Of a stretch of DNA of 35,150 bases, positions 7,508-13,623 are shown one piece after another (the stretch's first letter is position 1; the number at the start of each line of letters is the position of its first letter). The notes below the pieces were generated by a model, which worked only from the letters and a program-made list of their open reading frames with translations, was not told the origin of the DNA and ran no database searches. A program made the position numbers and the translations under genes. Origin of the DNA: JBHIKY01 sp042139015 (GTDB taxonomy: Bacteria > Bacillota > Bacilli > Bacillales > Marinococcaceae); the NCBI RefSeq assembly GCF_042139015.1, contig NZ_JBHIKY010000031.1:1-35150 (forward strand), given 5' to 3'.

Positions 7508-8149
7508 GTACAAATATTTCTCAAACTTTTTACATACTATGGTTTAGCACTAAAAACTTTAAGGGGAAACGATGATAATGAGGCTGGACAGTCCTAATGA
7601 AATAGGGGGTTAGATGGAACAAAATAGACGCAAAAACATCCATTGAAACATTCGCAAACGCTGAATTAAGAGATCAGCTCGAAAATATGCTAAAGCCATG
7701 TATAATTCTGTCTACAAAGATGGTTACAAAAACGGATATCAAGTTAGGTTTAAAGAAAATCAGCAAAATTCCACTAAGGCATAAATATGAGCTCCCAGCG
7801 AAAGAGTCCTCTGATTATATTCTTAAGTGGCTGTCCAGTCTCAGAAATTATCAAATAATTCTGTCATGGTTTATTTTCTTAAGTTGCTCATTAATAGAAT
7901 AATAGTTTTCTTTTTCAACCATCCATTTTATAAGTTCTTTCTCATTAGTATCTAATGACCGCTGTAATTTTTCTTCCGTTTCCTTTATGGTTTGTTCAGT
8001 TAAAATAACAACTATTCACTCCGAGAATTTGACGTATTCTTAATAAGGAAGAAACTCGTTTAAAATATGCTATGAAATATAGAGATTTGTTCCGCACCCA
8101 GGTCCACCCTTGGGAACGCGAGTAGTATATGTCCACTTACTAAAATAAA
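7508..8149. other. Low-coding region with gene remnants
   Basis: About 640 bp with no intact gene. On the plus strand, two neighbouring frames look coding but are offset. One reads WNKIDAKTSIETFANAEL then ENMLK (7613-7697). The other reads AMYNSVYKDGYKNGYQ (7695-7742). Together they suggest a small frameshifted gene. On the minus strand, 7851-8012 is a second remnant, listed separately. An ATG frame at 7687-7902 is probably spurious. Confidence 0.4.
7851..8012 (-). pseudogene. Possible 3' remnant of a small hypothetical gene
   Basis: 53 open codons ending in TGA. The predicted peptide is charged and helical (KETEEKLQRSLDTNEKELIK, then WMVEKENYY) and looks like real coding sequence. There is no ATG, GTG or TTG before codon 31, and a TGA lies just upstream. 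It is either a truncated gene or a 23-residue ORF from the internal ATG. The product is not recognised. Confidence 0.3.
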
Positions 8150-8179
8150 AACCCCTTGCCGCAGTAAACGGCAAAGGTT
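8150..8179 (-). terminator. Terminator of the poly-gamma-glutamate hydrolase-like gene
   Basis: On the minus strand a TTTGCCG/CGGCAA stem with flanking AACC/GGTT is followed by a T-rich run (GGTTTTTATTT). It sits 25 bp past the stop at 8204. Confidence 0.75.
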
Positions 8180-8203
8180 ATTCTGTTAATGAAATAAGTC
8201 TTT

Positions 8204-8920
8204 CTATCTTTTCTTTAAGAAAAGCTTATATGAATGTGTTGCCTCTTTAAGGCCCTTCATAAACTCCGCGTAAATAACCGTGGTATGGACACGGTTTTTC
8301 TTTGACCAATCATGGTTTTCAAAGAATGATTTCCGCAATTCCTCTGTCAGCTCCAGCTGAGCTCCAGCTTTTAATTTAGTATCATTGACAATATTTGCTT
8401 TACTCATCCCGTCTATTTCAGCAGGTGCATCCTCCACTTGAAATCCACGGGTTTGAAGTGAGTACCGAAGCATATTTTTATATATTTCATCTCTTCCGCC
8501 CAAGTAAATAACAGGCTCATCTCCTTTATTTCCGTGGATTGACAAAGCACTCTTAGAATTCTTTGCGAGGCTTCTCCCTATTGGTTCATCAAAATTTACA
8601 GAAGTGATATGCAATAGTTGATTGTTCGATGACTTGATGCCTTCAAAAAGGTAATACGATAAATTTAATTCATCTGCTAAATCTTTAGCTGGTTCTGAGG
8701 TCCCCGGCTCGATTCCCCCGCCGTGAATTGCAAAAATCGTAATATTACTTCGTCGGTTCTCGAAAATTATTATGTAATCTTCATTTAATTCTTCATTTTC
8801 AGATAATTTTTCGTAAGAATTATAATAATCAGCTTTTGCAATGGAAAGAAAGAAGAGAAGTGAAACCACCATGTAAAGCAGAAGGACAATTAAAATAGAC
8901 AAAGTTTCGCATAATTTCAT
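8204..8920 (-). CDS. Poly-gamma-glutamate hydrolase family protein, membrane anchored or secreted
   Basis: 238 residues. The N-terminal hydrophobic segment (about 6-28) is a signal peptide or anchor. The remainder matches the PF05908 (YjqB/PghP) family: IFAIHGGGIEPGTSEPA (about 64-80), the SIHG motif (about 128-131), a VIYLGG strand, and GAQLELTEELR near the end. These His and Glu residues form the zinc site in known members, which hydrolyse gamma-linked polyglutamate. ATG 8920 is preferred over the ATG 9 bases earlier because AAGGG then sits at proper spacing. The likely role is cutting capsular polyglutamate outside the cell; phage-derived members also exist. Confidence 0.85.
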   Translation of the reverse strand: MKLCETLSILIVLLLYMVVSLLFFLSIAKADYYNSYEKLSENEELNEDYIIIFENRRSNITIFAIHGGGIEPGTSEPAKDLADELNLSYYLFEGIKSSNNQLLHITSVNFDEPIGRSLAKNSKSALSIHGNKGDEPVIYLGGRDEIYKNMLRYSLQTRGFQVEDAPAEIDGMSKANIVNDTKLKAGAQLELTEELRKSFFENHDWSKKNRVHTTVIYAEFMKGLKEATHSYKLFLKKR

Positions 8921-9041
8921 GTTAAACATCCCTTTTTCTTAACATATGATGTTTACCTTCACTTGACTACATTTTTAATTGGGGAGGCTGGGTAAGTTTA
9001 TGAAAATCATAATTCAATTGAATTCATTATAGAAAAAAATA

Positions 9042-9085
9042 GAAAAACCAGCTGAAGTATACTGCATTCTCAATACTGGTTTTTC
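9042..9085. terminator. Terminator after the YhcN-type lipoprotein gene
   Basis: GAAAAACCAG and CTGGTTTTTC form a 10-bp stem, with partial inner pairing (AGTAT/ATACT). A and T runs on both sides allow function in either direction. Confidence 0.7.
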
Positions 9086-9122
9086 TTTCAATTTATTATT
9101 AGAAGTTGTAATTATAAATATT

Positions 9123-9611
9123 TTATTGGCCGGCAGGAAAAACACGCTGTACCATTTTATTAAACTCTTCAAAAAGACCTTCTACTGGCTGCCCGTTCTC
9201 AATTTTATCTGCATAGTTAGTCATACGATCTACAAAATCTGGATTAGCGGACACTAATACATTTTCTATATTATCATCTGTTGACTTTACTTCCTCAGAA
9301 ATTTTTTGTTTTACATCTTCTCCGATTTCTTCTTCGGGCTCTTCTTCTAATTCTACCGCAGCATATGCGGTCTTATTGGCCACAATAACATAAGCAACTC
9401 TTACTTCCTCTAAATCTGTTGCCTTTTCAGCAGCTTCATCGGCAACTTCCATGTGAGTTTGATTTTCATTATCGTTGTTGTTTGTCTGAGTTAAATTTTC
9501 AGTCTCCTCTCTTTCATCTGTCTGGTTATCCCCATTCCCCTGATTTGCTGCACAGCCCGCCATCAGAGAAACAACTAGCATGATCGAGAGTGTTCTTTTT
9601 AGAATCTTCAT
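9123..9611 (-). CDS. YhcN/YlaJ-family sporulation lipoprotein
   Basis: 162 residues. A basic N-terminus (MKILKR) and hydrophobic stretch lead to the lipobox LMAGC, so Cys20 should be lipidated. A low-complexity Asn/Glu/Gln linker (about 21-60) follows. The folded part then has RVAYVIVANKTAYAAVELEEE and ENVLVSANPDFVDRM, the pattern of YhcN/YlaJ lipoproteins found in forespore membranes and germinating spores. The start has a GGAGG site. The protein is strongly acidic. The family assignment is firm; the exact role is unknown. Confidence 0.85.
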   Translation of the reverse strand: MKILKRTLSIMLVVSLMAGCAANQGNGDNQTDEREETENLTQTNNNDNENQTHMEVADEAAEKATDLEEVRVAYVIVANKTAYAAVELEEEPEEEIGEDVKQKISEEVKSTDDNIENVLVSANPDFVDRMTNYADKIENGQPVEGLFEEFNKMVQRVFPAGQ

Positions 9612-9716
9612 TATATTACCTCCAATTTTTAGTAGATAATATATTTTTCTCTGTATAAATTTTTATATACAATAAATAGAAAATTTTTTTCTCTCCTCGT
9701 TTACATTTTAAAAGTA

Positions 9717-9765
9717 GAAAAGCTTAGGCATTCGCCTCATGTATTGGCGAGAAGCTAAGCTTTTC
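9717..9765. terminator. Long terminator hairpin
   Basis: GAAAAGCTTAG and CTAAGCTTTTC form an 11-bp outer stem, with a TCGCC/GGCGA inner stem. It lies 43 bp beyond the stop of the small acidic protein gene and has T-runs on both strands. Confidence 0.75.
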
Positions 9766-9807
9766 CTTACTGGAGTTTGTTTTCATTCCATTGAGTCCGC
9801 CAATAAA

Positions 9808-9975
9808 TTATTCATAAATAGAATCAGCGTTTTTATAGCGGAGCTCTTCTGAATTTGATTCGACGATACTTTTGTCCGGGTGCGGAGTATGCTCAGTCCA
9901 CTCTTTTGTGTCCGGCTGCTCTACTTCCTTTTCCGACTTTTTGCGGTGGGGGACTTCTTCTTTCTTATCAAACAT
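9808..9975 (-). CDS. Small acidic hydrophilic protein, hypothetical
   Basis: 55 residues, highly charged, with no hydrophobic core, probably disordered (KKEEVPHRKKSEKEVEQPD, ending ELRYKNADSIYE). The ATG at 9975 is chosen because a textbook AAGGAG sits 8 bases before it. A frame extending 36 bases further upstream has no such site. I do not recognise the family. The isolated position between two terminators and the strong ribosome site suggest a real single-gene unit. Confidence 0.65.
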   Translation of the reverse strand: MFDKKEEVPHRKKSEKEVEQPDTKEWTEHTPHPDKSIVESNSEELRYKNADSIYE

Positions 9976-10069
9976 TTTATCACTCCTTCCTCTTACTATT
10001 TCCTGTGCCATGCAGCTTATGTATTAGCTAATACAATACAGGAGTTAATTTTTACTTCCATTCATTACC

Positions 10070-10100
10070 TGTACATAAAGAACTCCCGTTCGCATATACT
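10070..10100 (+). promoter_or_regulatory. Promoter with LexA (SOS) box for the WYL-like gene
   Basis: AGAACTCCCGTTCG at 10079-10092 matches the Gram-positive LexA operator CGAAC-N4-GTTCG at all but the first base. It lies just upstream of a TATACT -10 (10095-10100). A TGTACA at 10070-10075 is a weak -35 (19-bp spacer). LexA bound here would overlap the promoter. This is a sequence match only. Confidence 0.6.
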
Positions 10101-10128
10101 AAAGTTAAGAGCGAATGAGGTGATATGA

Positions 10129-10341
10129 TTGGACACTGTTTTGAAAAAAGCATGTGCTAATAAGCGAAGGATACAGATTATTTACGAAGCCAAAGACGGA
10201 ACCCTCTCTCAGCGAATTGTGACCGTGCATCGAATGAATGAAAACAATATACTAATCTGGTGTCACCATAAAGAAGCTTTCAGAGTATTAAAAAGAAGCA
10301 ATGTTTTATCAGCATTTCCTATCTCCAGAAAGCAAGCATAA
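10129..10341 (+). CDS. Small WYL-like domain protein
   Basis: 70 residues starting at TTG (10129) behind GAGGTGA. The nearby ATG is in another frame that stops quickly. The sequence RRIQIIYEAKDGTLSQRIVT, then NILIWCHHKEAFRVLKRSNVLSAFPI, has the compact beta fold and the R-x-F/L-rich end typical of stand-alone WYL-like proteins in Bacillales. WYL domains usually sense ligands or nucleic acid in regulators, often linked to DNA damage or defence. Here there is no DNA-binding domain. The LexA box in its promoter suggests DNA-damage induction, which is inferred. A bidirectional terminator (10422-10444) follows. Confidence 0.7.
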   Translation: MDTVLKKACANKRRIQIIYEAKDGTLSQRIVTVHRMNENNILIWCHHKEAFRVLKRSNVLSAFPISRKQA

Positions 10342-10421
10342 TCATAAATAGTCTAACTTCCTGGTGATTTCGAGACGGAGGAGATTTTCTATCTACATTT
10401 CAGAAATTTGGTTAAATAAAG

Positions 10422-10444
10422 AGGCTGGGGATTATTCCCAGCCT
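10422..10444. terminator. Bidirectional terminator between convergent genes
   Basis: AGGCTGGG/CCCAGCCT, a perfect 8-bp stem with a 7-nt loop. It serves the WYL-like gene (plus) and the cupin gene (minus, followed by CTCTTTATTT). Confidence 0.8.
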
Positions 10445-10486
10445 TTCAGCTTCATATAGATAAACTACAAAAGCGGTCACATGTAG

Positions 10487-11115
10487 TTAAAATCTACGCG
10501 GATGACGGCCTTGACTATAGGGATAATAATAGCGCGGGTGATAATGCGGCTGGTGGTAATGCTGCACGACATTGCCCTGCGTACGCTCGCAGTCTTCGTA
10601 CGGACCAATATACGTGGACGGCTTAATAGGTGCTGTGACATTTTTCCATTCATTTTCATCGAGGCAGTAAGTGTGGGCCATAACATTGGCAGGGGTAAAC
10701 GAAAGGATATCTGAGCCCAGTATCACTTCAGGAGTGGGGGCATCAAAAATAGCTAACAGATGAGTATTGTCCACCAAAGCTATTTCATAATGCCACCACC
10801 CCTGGGGCACGTTTGCGACCTGCCCGGGGGAAATCGTAAAATTTAAAATTTCTTTCGTAAATGGATTCAGGATGGAAACAAGTGCTTCTCCGGATATACA
10901 ATATACGAGTTCAGCTGCGTTTTGGTGGTAGTGTGGTTCAACGCATTGTCAGTACTTAAAAAAATATCCAGCAAAGACACATTCTGCAGGGAGTTTAATT
11001 GTTGAATTCCTAATATATTAATGTAGTTTTGATTGTTTTTTTTAAACAGCGGACTGTTATTAACATCAAATGTATATTGAACGGACGGGGAAGTATAATC
11101 GAGCGGTGTGCTCAC
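10487..11115 (-). pseudogene. Cupin-domain protein, frameshifted in the metal-binding motif
   Basis: Translation starts at GTG 11115 (AGAGGTGA 7 bases ahead) and runs MSTPLDYTSPSVQYTF to LLDIFLSTDNAL, then leaves frame. From about 10941 the other frame continues as EPHYHQNAAELVYCISGEA and on to VPQGWWHYEIAL and the stop at 10487. Adding one base (TTGAA to TTGGAA, about 10937-10942) restores a 209-residue cupin. It has exact motif 1 HxH-x4-E-x6-G and motif 2 GQVANVPQGWWH. The C-terminus is His/Tyr/Pro-rich, like some spore coat proteins, and the core resembles oxalate-decarboxylase-type cupins. The gene is inactive unless the shift is a sequencing error or is bypassed. Confidence 0.88.
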
Positions 11116-11198
11116 GGCGGCTTCACCTCTTTTTCAATTGATTTCCTTTTATAATATGCATCTGCCCATCGGTTGTGTTCATGAAAAATCTCATAAAA

Positions 11199-11231
11199 AA
11201 GCCCCCAGTCTAAATGATAGACCGAGGGCTT
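11199..11231 (-). terminator. lexA terminator
   Basis: On the minus strand AAGCCCTCGGTCT pairs with AGACTGGGGGCTT (G-U and one mismatch) and is followed by TTTTTT. Confidence 0.85.
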
Positions 11232-11279
11232 GTAGTGATGATCCTTTTTTTAATCGGCATGGTGTAAATGCTGTCGCAG

Positions 11280-11903
11280 TTAATGAATCGTACGGAAAAC
11301 GCCCGTAACTTTACCGAGAATCGTGACATTATCCAGAATTATCGGGTCTAAAGCAGAGTTTTCCGGCTGGAGGCGGATGTAATTGTCTTCTTTGTAGAAA
11401 CGCTTCACCGTCGCTTCAAGCTCGTCAGTCATAGCTACGATGATATCTCCGTTATCTGCGCTCTGCTGCTGCCTGACAATAACGAGGTCTCCGTCATAAA
11501 TACCCGCCTCAATCATGCTGTCTCCCTGAATTGTAAGCGCAAAGACTTCTTCATCAGTTACCATCCGGTCCGGGAGCGGTATATACTCTTCAATATTTTC
11601 TACAGCAGTAATTGGGTCCCCGGCTGTAACTTTACCAATAACCGGGATATAAACAGCGGATCTTTCCGAAATTTGTTCTGCTTCATCACCTGCTTCAAGG
11701 ACCTCGATGGCACGCGGCTTTGTCGGATCCCTGCGGATTAAGTTTTTGCTTTCCAGACGGGCAAGGTGGCCGTGCACTGTTGAGCTTGACGCGAGTCCGA
11801 CTGCTTCCCCGATTTCACGAACGGAAGGCGGATAACCTTTTTTCTTAACTTCATCTTTAATAAATTCCAATATCAATTGTTGCCGTTTGGACACTTTTGA
11901 CAT
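11280..11903 (-). CDS. lexA: SOS repressor LexA
   Basis: 207-residue transcriptional repressor that cleaves itself when RecA filaments form. The N-terminal winged helix-turn-helix is at about residues 28-48 (REIGEAVGLASSSTVHGHL). The self-cleavage site is Ala94-Gly95 in KVTAGDP. The catalytic dyad is Ser129 (QGDSMIEAG) and Lys167 (EATVKRF). Length and motifs are those of Bacillus LexA (DinR). It is divergent from the yneA-position gene, as in B. subtilis, and the shared intergenic region carries LexA boxes, so it should control itself. The ATG has AGGTGC-type pairing upstream. Confidence 0.98.
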   Translation of the reverse strand: MSKVSKRQQLILEFIKDEVKKKGYPPSVREIGEAVGLASSSTVHGHLARLESKNLIRRDPTKPRAIEVLEAGDEAEQISERSAVYIPVIGKVTAGDPITAVENIEEYIPLPDRMVTDEEVFALTIQGDSMIEAGIYDGDLVIVRQQQSADNGDIIVAMTDELEATVKRFYKEDNYIRLQPENSALDPIILDNVTILGKVTGVFRTIH

Positions 11904-12056
11904 AAAAGCACCTCGTTTCTAGAAAATAAGATCTCACAGCATGATTTCAAAATAATATGAATATACATACTATCAGCCTGTACATATTATTAAGTCAGTT
12001 TAAGTAATCTTCATAATTCACAATATTTCTCTGCATTGGTTCATCTTTCAATACCG

Positions 12057-12096
12057 ATTGTATCATGAAAAACATACGTGCGCAAACATCCGTTCT
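12057..12096 (-). promoter_or_regulatory. lexA promoter with overlapping LexA box
   Basis: Read on the minus strand: a LexA box AGAACGGATGTTTG (12096-12083) overlaps a -35 TTGCGC (12085-12080), with a 17-bp spacer and -10 TACAAT (12062-12057). The box differs from CGAAC-N4-GTTCG at two positions. This is the expected autoregulatory arrangement. Confidence 0.65.
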
Positions 12097-12105
12097 AATT
12101 TTTCC

Positions 12106-12134
12106 TTGACGCGAACAGAAGTTCTTTATATAAT
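12106..12134 (+). promoter_or_regulatory. SOS promoter of the yneA-position operon
   Basis: TTGACG, exactly 17 bases, then TATAAT. The spacer begins with the LexA box CGAACAGAAGTTCT (12112-12125), 13 of 14 consensus positions if the four central bases are free. A weaker third box, GGAACATACATTCT, lies at 12147-12160. Confidence 0.85.
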
Positions 12135-12180
12135 AAACGCAGGATAGGAACATACATTCTTATTTTGAGGAGGAAACATT

Positions 12181-12369
12181 ATGTCAAAAGTTAAACAGCT
12201 CTCTATCCAGGAATGGGCGATTTTGTTATTATTTATTTTTTCTATCATATTGTTAATCACTGTAGTAGAATTATCCGCTGTCAGCCCGGCAGAGGTGGAA
12301 GGATCGGACGCACTAATTGTTTCAGAAAAAAATCCGGATATGTTTACCTATAATTCAATAACCGATTAA
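12181..12369 (+). CDS. Small SOS-controlled membrane protein at the yneA position (no LysM domain)
   Basis: 62 residues behind a perfect GAGGAGG. One hydrophobic segment at about 13-33 (AILLLFIFSIILLITVV) is followed by about 30 mostly acidic or polar residues, which would be outside the cell given the Lys residues at the N-terminus. In B. subtilis this locus encodes YneA, about 105 residues, a division inhibitor with an N-terminal anchor and a C-terminal LysM domain. Here the anchor and the SOS promoter are kept but nothing resembling LysM is present and the gene stops early. It could be a diverged division inhibitor acting through the membrane segment, or an unrelated replacement. The gene is real on position and ribosome site; the function is inferred. 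Confidence 0.75.
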   Translation: MSKVKQLSIQEWAILLLFIFSIILLITVVELSAVSPAEVEGSDALIVSEKNPDMFTYNSITD

Positions 12370-12394
12370 CATTATAGTTTTGAAGGGGACTGCC

Positions 12395-13051
12395 ATGAAG
12401 ACTTGTATCATTTATTGCAGAGTAAGTACGGGGAAGGAGTCACAGCAGACCTCGCTGAAAAGACAGGAGGAAGAGCTGACAGTACTCTGTGAAGCGTTAG
12501 GATTTAATATTTATTCTATTATCAGAGAGACAGCAAGCGGATATACGCTTGAAAGAGAAGGACTACTCCAGGCTCTCGATGATGTAAATGAAGGAAAAGC
12601 CGATATATTCTGTGTGCAGGATGATACGCGGCTTGGAAGAGGAAATGCCAAACTCGCCGTTCTGCATGAACTGTTTAAGCAGTCCGTAAATGTATATACC
12701 GTGCGTGACGGGGGAGAACTGCAGCTGTCAGAATCCGACAGCATGCTTATGGATATTCTTTCTCTGGTGGAAGAGCATCAGAGGACACTGCATAATCAAA
12801 AGATTAAGCGCGGCATGAAAAAAGCAGTAAATGACGGATTTAAACCAGAAAAGAATTTGAAAAGAACAAATGAAGGCGGGCGAAAAAAGATGGATGCCCC
12901 GTTAGAGGAAATTATCAGGCTTCGCAAAAGAGAGCTGACCTTTCATGAGATTGCTGTAACGCTGCGCGGTCTGGGCTATTCTATCTCTAAAGCTACCGTT
13001 CACAGACGGTTTCAGGAGTATGAAAACATGCATCATCCCAATATAGAGTAA
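12395..13051 (+). CDS. yneB: Serine recombinase YneB
   Basis: 218-residue resolvase/invertase-family recombinase. The catalytic domain begins IIYCRVSTGKESQQTSLKRQ, with the nucleophilic Ser in RVS (about residue 11) and the usual Arg residues in DDTRLGR. The C-terminal part has a helix-turn-helix (LTFHEIAVTLRGLGYSISKA). ATG 12395 is chosen because GAAGGGGA sits 5 bases ahead. In B. subtilis yneB is part of the SOS operon after yneA, and the same order is kept here with a 25-bp gap. No dedicated substrate site is visible. Confidence 0.93.
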   Translation: MKTCIIYCRVSTGKESQQTSLKRQEEELTVLCEALGFNIYSIIRETASGYTLEREGLLQALDDVNEGKADIFCVQDDTRLGRGNAKLAVLHELFKQSVNVYTVRDGGELQLSESDSMLMDILSLVEEHQRTLHNQKIKRGMKKAVNDGFKPEKNLKRTNEGGRKKMDAPLEEIIRLRKRELTFHEIAVTLRGLGYSISKATVHRRFQEYENMHHPNIE

Positions 13052-13196
13052 ATCTCTCTGTTCGGACTGTAAGCCTTTCTCACAACGTTTAATTCGTTCT
13101 AATACTAAGCGGTTCAATTTGCAAAAAGAAGGGTATATATTTTAAAATAAAGTGAGAGTGGCCACGGTTTCAGCAGAACAGGAGGTTATAATAGAT

Positions 13197-13436
13197 ATGA
13201 TTTCACAGGAGAAGATTGACCGTATTAATGAATTGTCCAAGCGTTCAAAAACAACGGGTCTGACAGAGGAAGAAGAAAAGGAACAGCATGCTCTCCGAAA
13301 AGAGTATCTTTCTAAATTCCGTTCTTCCTTTAAAAGTCAGCTCCAGTCTGTGAAAGTAATGGATAAAAAAGGAAACGATGTAACTCCCGCAAAATTAGAA
13401 CAGGTAAAGAGAAAAACACAGCGCTTTGGGCATTAA
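13197..13436 (+). CDS. ynzC: DUF896 family protein YnzC
   Basis: 79-residue helical protein: SQEKIDRINELSKRSKTTGL, TEEEEKEQHALRKEYL, then FRSSFKSQLQSVKVMDKKGNDV. This is the standard DUF896 pattern of a short helical hairpin plus basic tail. The ATG at 13197 has GGAGG 11 bases ahead; the longer frame from 13152 adds nothing conserved. It is the third gene of the SOS cluster as in B. subtilis. The biochemical function is unknown. A terminator at 13450-13474 ends the cluster. Confidence 0.93.
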   Translation: MISQEKIDRINELSKRSKTTGLTEEEEKEQHALRKEYLSKFRSSFKSQLQSVKVMDKKGNDVTPAKLEQVKRKTQRFGH

Positions 13437-13449
13437 TCAATAATTATAC

Positions 13450-13474
13450 AGCCGTCAGGAAAATCCTGGCGGCT
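13450..13474 (+). terminator. Terminator of the yneB-ynzC unit
   Basis: AGCCGTCAGGA pairs with TCCTGGCGGCT (one G-U) around AAA, followed by ATTGTTTATTTT. Confidence 0.85.
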
Positions 13475-13534
13475 ATTGTTTATTTTAAAACGATGATTTA
13501 CCCTTGAAAACTACTATTTTTGCGCTGTTCAGCC

Positions 13535-13563
13535 TTGTGAAATAGTCAGATAACGTTTATGAT
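13535..13563 (+). promoter_or_regulatory. tkt promoter
   Basis: TTGTGA, 17-bp spacer, TATGAT, 60 bp ahead of the tkt start. A vegetative sigma-A type match. Confidence 0.55.
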
Positions 13564-13623
13564 GAAAAACGTAAGTAAAAATAAATTATACATAGGGATC
13601 AGAAGAAAGGTAGGGAATTTTGC

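Noticed and set aside
7687..7902. 71-codon plus-strand ATG frame
   Set aside because: No ribosome site, an improbable composition, and the neighbouring frame looks more coding; kept only as part of the remnant region.
12395..13051. YneB considered as the recombinase of a mobile element
   Set aside because: It sits in the conserved lexA-yneA-yneB-ynzC-tkt order found in B. subtilis, so it is a core SOS-cluster gene rather than part of an inserted element.
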